A stretch of 5,938 nt of DNA from Chloroflexota bacterium. GTDB taxonomy: Bacteria > Chloroflexota > Anaerolineae > Anaerolineales > UBA11657. The translations under genes and the position numbers were made by a program. The notes beneath the pieces are model-generated. The model had not been told where the DNA came from and searched no databases. It was given only the letters and a program-made list of their open reading frames with translations. The stretch spans positions 1 to 5,938 of the forward strand of contig QWRL01000150.1 in the NCBI GenBank assembly GCA_003670425.1. Reading direction: 5' to 3'. Below are positions 1 to 5,938 of the stretch, piece after piece; the stretch's first letter is position 1, and every line of letters begins with the position of its first letter.

Positions 1-43
1 TTGGTTGACTGATTTGGCGGGACGCAGTGCGCTGCAGTGCAGG

Positions 44-469
44 ATGCAGTGCGCTGCGCGGCTGGCTGCCCGCAGCTGGCTGCTGCCCTTTGCCCTGCTG
101 CTGGCGCTGGGCGGCTGCGGGCTGGTAGCGACTGCACAGCCAATGGCCACTGCTGCGCCCGCGCTAAAGCTGACGCTGTGGGTGGAGTGGCCCGTACTGC
201 GTACTGACCGGCCACAAGTGGCGCATGCCGTGGTGGCTTCGGCGCAAGGCGAGCGCTTGCGCGGTGTTACCGTGCAGGGCCAGCTCACGCGGCCCGGCGC
301 AGAGCCGCTGCAGTTAATGTTTTCGGTAACGGACGCCGACGGGTATGCCACGGCTGTCTTTCCCATGTTTGAATCTCCGGATGCAAGCGAGACGCACCGG
401 CTTGTGGCGCAGGCTGCTATTAATGCGGACTACGGCGTGGCAATGATTGAGTATGAGGTGCAGCCGTAG
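44..469 (+). CDS. Small predicted lipoprotein with Ig-like beta-sandwich domain
   Basis: Encodes 141 residues from the ATG at 44. The N-terminus is a clear lipoprotein signal: basic residues (R6, R10), a hydrophobic stretch at about 12-22 and a lipobox ending L-G-G-C with C25 as the probable lipidated cysteine. A short Ala/Thr-rich linker (about 28-37) follows. The remaining ~100 residues are rich in alternating beta-type segments, with 'GVTVQGQL' near the middle and a 'TDADGYA' turn. This pattern resembles Ig-like or macroglobulin-type beta-sandwich domains of secreted proteins, but no specific family is recognised. An in-frame TTG at 5 would add 13 residues ahead of the basic region; the ATG gives a normal signal peptide, so it is preferred. 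No good ribosome binding site is visible for either start. It lies 72 bases ahead of a second lipoprotein gene. Cell-surface attachment is inferred from the lipobox; the function is unknown. Confidence 0.75.
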   Translation: MQCAARLAARSWLLPFALLLALGGCGLVATAQPMATAAPALKLTLWVEWPVLRTDRPQVAHAVVASAQGERLRGVTVQGQLTRPGAEPLQLMFSVTDADGYATAVFPMFESPDASETHRLVAQAAINADYGVAMIEYEVQP

Positions 470-472
470 GAA

Positions 473-507
473 GCGCGCCGTCCGCGCACTGCAGCTGACC
501 GGCGCGC
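473..507 (+). other. Inverted repeat just after the first lipoprotein stop
   Basis: The arms GCGCGCC (473-479) and GGCGCGC (501-507) are perfect complements around a 21-base loop. An alternative pairing of 472-478 with 504-510 is equally long. It begins four bases after the TAG at 467-469. There is no T-run after it, so it is not a standard intrinsic terminator. It may be a 3'-end stabilising or attenuating structure, or simply a product of GC-rich sequence. The rest of the 470-541 gap shows no promoter that I can support. Confidence 0.3.
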
Positions 508-541
508 GCTGCATTCGCAACTCCAAACATTTGATGTCAGC

Positions 542-1894
542 ATGAGAACTCTGCGCTGCGGCGCCCGCACAGTGGCTGCGGCTGCACTGGGCTTGTTGGC
601 TGCGTGCAGCTCCGCGGTTGTGCAGCTGCCGCCACCGCTGGCGCCGGGTGCCACCGAAGTGGCGGCCGCTGACACGCTGGCTGCAACTCCCACTGCAACC
701 AAGCCAGCACCGGCCGTAACCATCATGTCCGTTAAAACCCGGACGCCGCAGCCCACTGCCGTTGTGGATGCGCTGCTGGGCCCGCTCACTTATCCCGCCA
801 ACATTAACCCGCTGAGCGGACTGCTGGTCTCCGACCCGGCGGTGCTGCAGCGCAAGCCGCTGGCAATTAAGATCTCAAACTTTCCGCGCTATGTGCGTCC
901 GCAAGCCGGCCTTGCGGCAGCAGACATGGTTTGGGAACATTATTCGGAGGGTGGCACCTCGCGCTATACCGCCATCTTTCTTGGCGCCGCCGCCGAACGC
1001 ATCGGGCCGGTGCGCTCTGCGCGCCTGATTGATACGACGCTGGTGGACATGGTGAACAGTGCGTTGGTGGCTTCCGGCACTTCCAAAGGCACAATGCGCC
1101 GGCTTGCTCCAAAGCCGTGGTTTCCAGCCGTCATCACCAACCTCACGGGCTTTGATTGCCCGCCGCTGTGCATGGAAAGCATCGATGCAAATTCCGTGTA
1201 CACCTCAACCGCTGCGCTGTGGCAGGTGCTGACGGAAAAAAACCTGAACGCGGCGGCGCAAGTGCATGGCTTTGCATTCCAGCGGCAGATTCCGGCTGGC
1301 GGGCAGCCGGCGCTGACGGTGGGCGTGGACTTCAGCAGCGAGGCGCTGACGGAGTGGCGCTACAACGCAGCCAGCGGAAACTACAGGCGCTGGATTGATG
1401 CGTCGCCCACTGAGCTGGTGGAACATGTGGACGCCGTTACCAACCAGCAGCTGACCGCCGACACGCTGGTGCTTATTTTTGCCAACCATGTGGTGGACTT
1501 CACCGTGCCAGAGGATTACGATGCCGACGGCCTGCATTCCACATACGCAACTGAGGTGCAGCTGTGGGGCGCTGCGCCGCGGCCGCTGCTGGTATTCAGG
1601 GATGGCCAGGCGTTTGCCGGACAATGGCAGCGCGCAGACACCGGCGCACTGCCATTGCTAACAGACAGCAGCGGCGCACCGTTGGCGCTGCGGCCGGGAA
1701 AAATCTGGATTCAAGTGCTGGGTTTGGAGTCTGACCGCACGTCTACCGGCGCCAAATGGTACGTGCGCCATCACTCGCCGAAAGACTACGGCGAGCTGGG
1801 CCCCAGCCCGACTCCGTCCATTACGCCCGAGGGGTTTGTGGCCAGCAGCACGCCGGAGCCGACTGGCACGGCAACTGCCACGGCAGCGCCGTAA
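542..1894 (+). CDS. DUF3048 (YerB-like) domain lipoprotein
   Basis: Encodes 450 residues. Residues 1-22 form a lipoprotein signal ending L-A-A-C, with C22 the likely lipid anchor. A Pro/Ala/Thr linker covers about 28-75. The DUF3048 N-terminal domain then follows, recognisable by NPLSGL (89-94), KISN (110-113), the RPQAGLAAADMVWE stretch (119-132), GGTSRYTAIF (137-146) and IGPVRSAR (154-161). The C-terminal half (about 260-412) carries the second DUF3048 domain, with a G-Q-W-x-R segment (360-364) and LRPGKIWIQV (383-392). A Thr/Pro/Ser/Ala-rich tail (about 421-450) ends the protein. Family members such as Bacillus YerB are membrane-anchored extracytoplasmic proteins of unclear function. Two cysteines, C206 and C210, in an 'FDCPPLC' segment might form a disulphide. 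The ATG at 542 gives a proper signal peptide but has no visible Shine-Dalgarno. Family assignment is firm; function is unknown. Confidence 0.9.
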   Translation: MRTLRCGARTVAAAALGLLAACSSAVVQLPPPLAPGATEVAAADTLAATPTATKPAPAVTIMSVKTRTPQPTAVVDALLGPLTYPANINPLSGLLVSDPAVLQRKPLAIKISNFPRYVRPQAGLAAADMVWEHYSEGGTSRYTAIFLGAAAERIGPVRSARLIDTTLVDMVNSALVASGTSKGTMRRLAPKPWFPAVITNLTGFDCPPLCMESIDANSVYTSTAALWQVLTEKNLNAAAQVHGFAFQRQIPAGGQPALTVGVDFSSEALTEWRYNAASGNYRRWIDASPTELVEHVDAVTNQQLTADTLVLIFANHVVDFTVPEDYDADGLHSTYATEVQLWGAAPRPLLVFRDGQAFAGQWQRADTGALPLLTDSSGAPLALRPGKIWIQVLGLESDRTSTGAKWYVRHHSPKDYGELGPSPTPSITPEGFVASSTPEPTGTATATAAP

Positions 1895-1916
1895 ATCTTT
1901 TGCGCAGCAAATTATT

Positions 1917-1922
1917 TATACT
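1917..1922 (+). promoter_or_regulatory. Possible -10 element ahead of the aminotransferase gene
   Basis: TATACT matches the TATAAT consensus at five of six positions and sits in an unusually AT-rich patch (about 1908-1922) in an otherwise GC-rich region, about 50 bases before the ATG at 1971. I found no convincing -35 hexamer at 16-18 bases upstream and no extended -10 TG. It is therefore a weak candidate for a separate promoter of the aminotransferase. Confidence 0.25.
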
Positions 1923-1933
1923 GAAGGTTAACT

Positions 1934-1952
1934 GCAGCGCGAAGTGCGCTGC
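1934..1952 (+). other. Small perfect hairpin in the leader of the aminotransferase gene
   Basis: The arms GCAGCGC (1934-1940) and GCGCTGC (1946-1952) are perfectly complementary, with a five-base loop (GAAGT). The structure lies between the candidate -10 and the ribosome binding site and ends 18 bases before the ATG. There is no T-run, so it is unlikely to be an intrinsic terminator of the DUF3048 gene. It could form a 5' leader stem in the mRNA. Confidence 0.35.
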
Positions 1953-1960
1953 CCACAGGC

Positions 1961-1965
1961 AGGGA
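1961..1965 (+). promoter_or_regulatory. Ribosome binding site for the aminotransferase
   Basis: AGGGA lies five bases before the ATG at 1971. It is the best Shine-Dalgarno-like sequence ahead of any gene in the window. It supports the ATG over the in-frame GTG at 1944, which lies inside the leader hairpin and would add nine residues. Confidence 0.5.
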
Positions 1966-1970
1966 AAAAC

Positions 1971-3140
1971 ATGAAACTTGCAGCCCGCATGCAGTCTGTG
2001 CAGCCATACTTTTTTGCCAAGCTGGCCAAGCGCATGATCGCGCTGCAGGCGGCCGGCCGCGATGTGATTCGCCTTGACGTCGGTTCACCAGACCAGCCGC
2101 CCGCAGCGTTTATCCGCGATGCGCTCAAGCAAGCGGTGGACCAGCCCGGCACGCACGGCTACGTGGCCGCTGGCGGCCTGCCCGAGTTCAGGCAAGCGGT
2201 GGCCGCATACTACAGCCGGCGCTTTGGTGTTGCGGTAGATCCGCAAAATCAAGTTGAGGCATTGATTGGCTCAAAGGAAGGCTTGTTTCATCTGAGCATG
2301 GCGTATCTTGAGCCGGGCGATGTGGCACTCGTGCCGGACCCGGCTTACGCTGTGTACGAAGCGGCTGCCCGCTTTGCGGGTGCGGATGTGGTGCTGCTGC
2401 CGCTGCGCGCCCAGCATGGCTTCCTGCCGCAGCTGCATGAGATTGCGCCGGACGCAGCCAGGCGCGCCAAGCTGCTCTGGCTCAATTACCCCAACAATCC
2501 CACGGGCGCATGTGCACCGCTGCAGTTGTTCACTGAGGCGGTGGCATTTGCGCAGCGCCATGATCTGCTGGTTTGCCACGATGCACCGTATTTAGATGTG
2601 ACTTACGACGGCTACACTGCGCCCAGCATTTTGCAAGTGCCGGGCGCGCTGGAAGTGGCGGTTGAGTTCAACTCGCTTTCCAAAACTTACAACATGGCCG
2701 GCTGGCGCATGGGAATGGCGGTGGGCTGCGCCGCAGCTGTGACTGCGCTGCATGCGCTCAAGAGCAACATAGATTCGAGCCAGTTCAAGGCTGCGCAGCT
2801 GGCGGGTGTGGCAGCGCTTACCGGCGACCAAACCTGGCTGTTGCCGCGCAATGCGCTTTACCAGGAGCGCCGTGATGTGGTGCTGGCCGGGCTGCAGCAG
2901 GCGCAGCTGCCGGCGGAAACTCCGGCGGGCGCAATGTACGTGTGGGCGCAGGTGCCGGCCGGAATGGGCTCGGAAAAATTTGCCGACGATCTGCTGGAGC
3001 AGGCGAGCGTGTCCGTGACGCCGGGTGCGATTTATGGCGTGAATGGCGAAGGCTACTTTCGCATTTCGCTTGGAACTGCCACGCCGCGCATGCGCGAGGC
3101 AATGGAGCGGATTGCGGCGTGGCGCCGGGCGCACAGCTGA
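1971..3140 (+). CDS. Class I/II PLP-dependent aminotransferase, LL-diaminopimelate aminotransferase-like
   Basis: Encodes 389 residues, a normal length for the fold-type I aminotransferase family. Visible motifs in order: LDVGSPD near the N-terminus (35-41); GSKEG (100-104), the phosphate-binding turn typical of DapL/AspC-like enzymes; PAY (124-126), whose Tyr usually stacks on the cofactor; NYPNNPTGA (172-180), the cofactor/substrate Asn region; HDAPY (203-207), with the Asp that pairs with the pyridine nitrogen; SLSKTYNMAGWRMG (235-248), with K238 as the Schiff-base lysine and R246 contacting phosphate; and YFRIS (362-366), with R364 binding the substrate carboxylate. The enzyme should be cytoplasmic and transfer an amino group between an amino acid and a 2-oxo acid. 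The nearest family by eye is LL-diaminopimelate aminotransferase (lysine and cell-wall precursor pathway), but alanine, aspartate or methionine aminotransferases share these motifs, so the substrate is open. The ATG at 1971 is chosen for its ribosome binding site and normal N-terminus. Confidence 0.9.
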   Translation: MKLAARMQSVQPYFFAKLAKRMIALQAAGRDVIRLDVGSPDQPPAAFIRDALKQAVDQPGTHGYVAAGGLPEFRQAVAAYYSRRFGVAVDPQNQVEALIGSKEGLFHLSMAYLEPGDVALVPDPAYAVYEAAARFAGADVVLLPLRAQHGFLPQLHEIAPDAARRAKLLWLNYPNNPTGACAPLQLFTEAVAFAQRHDLLVCHDAPYLDVTYDGYTAPSILQVPGALEVAVEFNSLSKTYNMAGWRMGMAVGCAAAVTALHALKSNIDSSQFKAAQLAGVAALTGDQTWLLPRNALYQERRDVVLAGLQQAQLPAETPAGAMYVWAQVPAGMGSEKFADDLLEQASVSVTPGAIYGVNGEGYFRISLGTATPRMREAMERIAAWRRAHS

Positions 3141-3202
3141 CGCTGCGGCCTGTGCAGCTGCGCTAACAGTGGCAGTTGCGTGTGATGCAGCGCGGGATAC
3201 CA

Positions 3203-3222
3203 CGCGCAGCAGTTGCTGCGCG
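3203..3222 (+). terminator. Strong GC hairpin after the aminotransferase gene (terminator-like, no T-run)
   Basis: CGCGCAGC (3203-3210) and GCTGCGCG (3215-3222) form a perfect eight-base stem with an AGTT loop. It lies 62 bases after the TGA that ends at 3140. It lacks the T-run of a classical intrinsic terminator, so a role in 3'-end protection or pausing is equally possible. Two further short inverted repeats follow at once: the palindrome GCTTGCAAGC (3228-3237) and GGCGG/CCGCC (3239-3251). Confidence 0.35.
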
Positions 3223-3294
3223 AGCCAGCTTGCAAGCGGGCGGTTGCCGCCGGGCTGGGATTGCGCTTGCGGGCCGGCGAAGATGCATAAAAGG

Positions 3295-3300
3295 TAAAAT
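3295..3300 (+). promoter_or_regulatory. Possible -10 element for the peptidase gene
   Basis: TAAAAT matches TATAAT at five of six positions. It lies in the only AT-rich patch of the gap, 53 bases before the ATG at 3354. The nearest -35-like hexamer, TTGCGG at 3267-3272, is 22 bases away, which is too far for a standard sigma-70 promoter. An alternative pair is TTGCGC (3261-3266) with CATAAA (3286-3291), 19 bases apart but poorer in the -10. It is a candidate only. Confidence 0.25.
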
Positions 3301-3328
3301 GGAAGTCGCCGCAGCGTGAATTGACTGT

Positions 3329-3339
3329 GTGAGTCTCAC
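3329..3339. promoter_or_regulatory. Short symmetric palindrome, possible operator
   Basis: GTGAG-T-CTCAC is a perfect 11-base palindrome around one central base, 14 bases before the peptidase ATG and about 30 bases after the candidate -10. The position would suit a repressor site, but the element is short and no regulator gene is present in the window, so chance is a serious alternative. Confidence 0.2.
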
Positions 3340-3353
3340 CCAAGAATTATTTT

Positions 3354-4505
3354 ATGTCACCCATTCCAATAAGCTACTTTGAGAATATGCGACCGGAGAT
3401 GCTGGCGCAGCTGGCTGCGTTTGTGAGCATCGAGTCTCCGTCGATGGACAAGCCGGCGCTGGACCGCATGGGCGCTGCGCTGCGCGCCTGCCTGCAGCCG
3501 CTGGGGGCGCAGGTGCGCGTTGATGAGCAGCTGGAGACGGGCAACAATATTGTGGCGGTGTGGCCCGCTGCGGATGGCAGCACGCAGGGCGGTTTTTTGA
3601 TCATGTGCCACTTTGACACGGTGCATCCGGTGGGAATGCTGGCTGAGAATCCGGTGCGCATGGCGGACGGGTTGATGTACGGGCCGGGCATCATTGATAT
3701 GAAGGGCAGCCTGACGCAAGTGTTGTTTGCACTGCGGGCGCTGCGCGAACAGCAGCGCTGGCCGGCGTGGCCGGTTACGCTGCTGCTGACTTCTGATGAA
3801 GAGGTGGGGTCGGGCAGCTCGCGGCCGTTGATTGCAAGCTTGGGCGCAGCGGCCGGGCTTGTGCTGTGCATGGAGCCGGCGCTGCCAGACGGCGCGTTGA
3901 AGACCGCGCGCAAAGGAATTGGCGGCTTCACAGTGACCGCGCGCGGGCGCGCGGCGCATGCCGGCGCCGACCATGCCAACGGCTTGAACGCAATTGCGGA
4001 AATGGCGCATCAAGTGCTGGCGCTGCAAGCGCTGACCGACTACCCGCGCGGCACAACTGTGAGCACAGGCATTGTGCGCGGCGGCACGCGCAGCAATGTG
4101 GTTCCGGATGAATGCACGGTCGAGGTGGACTTCCGCGTTGAGACGGAGGCTGAAGGCGCGCGCGTGACGGCGGCGGTCAATGCATTGCAGCCGCAGCTCA
4201 AAGGCGCCCGGCTGGAAGTGAGCGGCGGGTTGGAGCGACCGCCCATGCCGCGCAGCCCGGCAATTGGCGCTGCGTATGAACGCGCGTGCGGCATTGCGCG
4301 GGCGCTGCAGCTGGAGCTGCGCGAGGGCAGCACCGGCGGCGGCTCGGACGCAAACCTTGTGGCACCCTTTGGCGTCGCCATACTGGACGGCTTGGGTCCG
4401 CTGGGAAATGGCGCACATACGCGCACAGAGGCGCTGCGCGTGGAGAAGTTTGCACCGCGGGTGGCGCTGCTGGCCGCAATCCTGAGCGAGTGGGGCGGCG
4501 GCTGA
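3354..4505 (+). CDS. M20 family zinc metallopeptidase, carboxypeptidase G2-like
   Basis: Encodes 383 residues, typical of the M20/ArgE/DapE/CPG2 family. The metal site is complete: H86 and D88 in CHFDTVHP; D115 in GIIDMKG, the bridging ligand; E149 (catalytic base) and E150 (ligand) in TSDEEVGS; E174 in MEPA; and H355 in GNGAHT. The inserted dimerisation domain starts near residue 187 (KGIGGFTVTARGRAAHAG), with H202 the conserved active-site-contributing His; its end shows SNVVPDE (247-253) and the DFRV strand (259-262). STGGGSDAN (326-334) and DGLGPLG (345-351) resemble the carboxypeptidase G2 branch, so cleavage of a C-terminal amino acid, perhaps glutamate, from an N-acyl or peptide substrate is likely. 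Amidohydrolase activity of the ArgE/DapE type is the alternative. No signal peptide is present, so it is predicted cytoplasmic. The ATG at 3354 has no clear Shine-Dalgarno. Its 3' end overlaps the next gene. Confidence 0.92.
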   Translation: MSPIPISYFENMRPEMLAQLAAFVSIESPSMDKPALDRMGAALRACLQPLGAQVRVDEQLETGNNIVAVWPAADGSTQGGFLIMCHFDTVHPVGMLAENPVRMADGLMYGPGIIDMKGSLTQVLFALRALREQQRWPAWPVTLLLTSDEEVGSGSSRPLIASLGAAAGLVLCMEPALPDGALKTARKGIGGFTVTARGRAAHAGADHANGLNAIAEMAHQVLALQALTDYPRGTTVSTGIVRGGTRSNVVPDECTVEVDFRVETEAEGARVTAAVNALQPQLKGARLEVSGGLERPPMPRSPAIGAAYERACGIARALQLELREGSTGGGSDANLVAPFGVAILDGLGPLGNGAHTRTEALRVEKFAPRVALLAAILSEWGGG

Positions 4506-5938
4506 AACCTGCAGCGCCGTGGCTTGCCGCCGTGCTGCTGTGGTGGTGGGTGCGGCTGCACAATCTGCTGCAGCTGCCGGCATTTATTGACGAGGGCGCG
4601 CATCTGCAATGGGCGCGGCTAGTGTGGCGCCTGCAGCCATTTCATGGCGCCTCTGATGGAAAACTTTTGGGCATCTGGCTGGGTGCTGCGCTTTGGCCGT
4701 TTGCCGGCGGACTGTGGCTGCTGCGGGTTGCGGGGCTGCTGCTGGGGGCGTGTGGCTTTGCAGCGCTGCTGGCCACGGCGCAGCGCTGGTTGGGCGTGCG
4801 CGCGGCCGGTGTTGCGGCAGCGCTCTTCATTGTTGTGCCGCATGCGCATTTTTTTGAGCGCATGGCAGTTGCCGATGCCATTTCCCCCGCGCTTCTGATA
4901 CTTGTGGTTTGGAGCAGCTTGCATGCGCTAACCGGGCAGCGCACGCGCACTTGGGCTGCAATTTGTGGCGGGCTGCTGGCTGCGGCCGTGCTCGCCAAGC
5001 TTTCCAATTTGGTTTTCGCCGCCATTCCATTTTTGATTGCGCTGGTGTGGCTGCAGCCGACAGCGTGGCGCAGCCAGTTGCTTGCACTGCTTAAAGTTTA
5101 TTTGGCTGCTTTTATTTTGCTGTTGCCAGTTTGGTTCGCGCTGACGCTTGTGCATTCGGATATGGGGTTTGACCTGCTCGTGCGCAAGGGGCCGCACACG
5201 CTGGCTGAGACGATTGTCGAGACCGGCAAGATAGTGCGCAGCTTGCCCAGCATCATCGCGGTGTATTGGACCATGCCGTTATTTGCACTGGCCGGTTTGT
5301 TGTGGGTGGCTGGGCTGGCAGGCCGGAAGCGCATAGCGCTGTTTTGTGGCTTTGCTGCGGCTGCCTTTCTGGTGCTGGTGGTTACGCGCTCAACTGATGG
5401 CATGTTCGAGTCGCGCTACTTGCTGCCCATGCTGCCGCTGCTGGCGCTGCTGGCGGGCGCGGGCGCAGAACAGCTGCTTGGCGCGGTGCGCGCCCGGGCG
5501 CAGATGCTGCTTGCGCTGGTTGCACTCGGCGCGGCTGTGCCCGCGCTGCAGTTTGTGTGGCTTACTTGGGTGGCACCGCAGCAGCTGCCGCTGGGCGCTT
5601 TTCCTGATCGCTGGGAGTACATTACGGGCTGGCCCAGCGGCTATGCGCTGCGGGCTGCGGCCGCCGGCCTTGCGGCGCGCAATGTGCCGGTCACAGTTGT
5701 GACCGTTGATCAGGGCAGTTGGGAGCGTTTGCAGGCGCACCTGCCCTACGGCTCGCAGGTGAGTGCGGTGGTGCGGCCGTTGCAGGAGTGGCGGGCTGGC
5801 ATTCTGCCGCCCGGCATGCAGCGCGATGACCTGTTGTTGCTTGACCATCCGCGCGATGATGCGCTGCCGCAGCAGCTGGGTGTGTGCCTGAGCGCTGTGG
5901 AAACATACTCCCGGCCGCCGCGCGACGCGGGGGTGACG
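4490..5938 (+). CDS. GT39/PMT-like polytopic membrane glycosyltransferase (3' end outside window)
   Basis: An open frame of 483 codons with no stop before the window ends, so the C-terminus is missing. The best start is GTG at 4490, giving M-G-R-R-L-K and then a first membrane segment (about 11-29); this overlaps the peptidase gene by 16 bases. The next in-frame GTG (4532) would cut into that segment, and no ATG lies before the conserved Asp-Glu. The first outer loop has FIDEGAH, with D34-E35 matching the catalytic acidic pair of GT-C enzymes (PMT, ArnT and relatives). Further family-like features are ERMAVAD (123-129), GGLLAAAVLAKLSN (160-173) and ESRYLLPMLPLL (307-318). I count about 11-12 hydrophobic segments up to residue ~360. 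A mostly soluble tail follows, with ITGWPSGYALR (378-388). Such enzymes use a polyprenyl-phosphate-linked sugar to glycosylate a lipid, glycan or protein on the outer face of the membrane. The acceptor cannot be told. Confidence 0.82.
   Translation, partial: MGRRLKPAAPWLAAVLLWWWVRLHNLLQLPAFIDEGAHLQWARLVWRLQPFHGASDGKLLGIWLGAALWPFAGGLWLLRVAGLLLGACGFAALLATAQRWLGVRAAGVAAALFIVVPHAHFFERMAVADAISPALLILVVWSSLHALTGQRTRTWAAICGGLLAAAVLAKLSNLVFAAIPFLIALVWLQPTAWRSQLLALLKVYLAAFILLLPVWFALTLVHSDMGFDLLVRKGPHTLAETIVETGKIVRSLPSIIAVYWTMPLFALAGLLWVAGLAGRKRIALFCGFAAAAFLVLVVTRSTDGMFESRYLLPMLPLLALLAGAGAEQLLGAVRARAQMLLALVALGAAVPALQFVWLTWVAPQQLPLGAFPDRWEYITGWPSGYALRAAAAGLAARNVPVTVVTVDQGSWERLQAHLPYGSQVSAVVRPLQEWRAGILPPGMQRDDLLLLDHPRDDALPQQLGVCLSAVETYSRPPRDAGVT

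Larger units (their letters stand above)
3141..3353. other. 213-base intergenic gap with hairpins and an AT-rich leader
   Basis: No convincing gene fits here; the short frames that cross it are continuations or shadows of neighbours. The left two thirds is GC-rich and full of inverted repeats, the strongest at 3203-3222. The right third switches to an AT-rich stretch (about 3283-3302) and then a short leader to the ATG at 3354. The gap most likely separates two transcription units and holds the promoter of the peptidase-glycosyltransferase pair. No tRNA or riboswitch fold was recognised. Confidence 0.5.

Noticed and set aside
5..43. TTG start for the first lipoprotein
   Set aside because: It would add 13 residues before the basic n-region and has no ribosome binding site in view; the ATG at 44 gives a normal lipoprotein signal peptide.
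534..545. ATG TCA GCA TGA, a three-codon frame overlapping the DUF3048 start
   Set aside because: Far too short to support as a leader peptide; no ribosome binding site and no regulatory amino-acid run.
2592..3203. A 203-codon minus-strand open frame across the aminotransferase end
   Set aside because: Low-complexity Arg/His/Ala composition and full overlap with the motif-rich aminotransferase frame; a codon-usage shadow.
3357..4583. A 408-codon open frame on the minus strand, antisense to the peptidase gene
   Set aside because: Its translation is rich in Arg, His, Gln and Ala with no domain or motif, as expected for a frame opposite a GC-rich gene. The + strand frame has a complete, ordered set of M20 catalytic residues.
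4644..4898. An 84-codon + strand open frame starting with ATG
   Set aside because: It lies in another frame of the glycosyltransferase, whose continuous 483-codon frame carries the conserved Asp-Glu motif and regular membrane segments.
1..5938. CRISPR array, tRNA/rRNA, insertion sequence, toxin-antitoxin or defence system
   Set aside because: No regularly spaced repeats, no cloverleaf or rRNA-like sequence, no transposase or terminal repeats, and all five genes match metabolic or envelope families.

Overview
The window is GC-rich (my rough estimate is about 60% or slightly more) and carries five protein genes, all on the + strand. There are no RNA genes, mobile elements, CRISPR repeats or phage genes that I can see. 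Two exported lipoproteins have low-complexity Thr/Pro/Ala linkers, one belongs to the DUF3048 (YerB-like) family, Shine-Dalgarno signals are weak, and there is a GT39-like membrane glycosyltransferase with an N-terminal Asp-Glu motif and a 'GWPSGY' segment. Together these suggest a Chloroflexota bacterium of the Anaerolineae type. This is a family-level impression and not a proven placement.

Layout. At 44-469 is a small predicted lipoprotein with a beta-sandwich (Ig-like) look. At 542-1894 is a DUF3048 lipoprotein with a Thr/Pro-rich tail. At 1971-3140 is a class I/II PLP-dependent aminotransferase resembling LL-diaminopimelate aminotransferase. A 213-base gap (3141-3353) follows, with a strong GC hairpin, further short inverted repeats and an AT-rich promoter-like island. 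At 3354-4505 is an M20 zinc peptidase of the carboxypeptidase G2/ArgE/DapE type. From 4490, starting inside the end of the peptidase gene, an unfinished multi-pass membrane glycosyltransferase runs off the right edge of the window.

The first three genes are separated by 72 and 76 bases and could be co-transcribed, although the aminotransferase may have its own promoter. The peptidase and glycosyltransferase overlap by 16 bases and are almost certainly one transcription unit, probably started from the 3141-3353 gap. The two lipoproteins and the glycosyltransferase act at or outside the membrane. The aminotransferase and the peptidase look like cytoplasmic amino-acid metabolism. I see no evidence that the five form one dedicated system; the region reads as ordinary chromosomal housekeeping and envelope genes. 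The points most worth a second look are the structured 3141-3353 gap, the short repeats around gene starts, and the overlapping GTG start of the glycosyltransferase.
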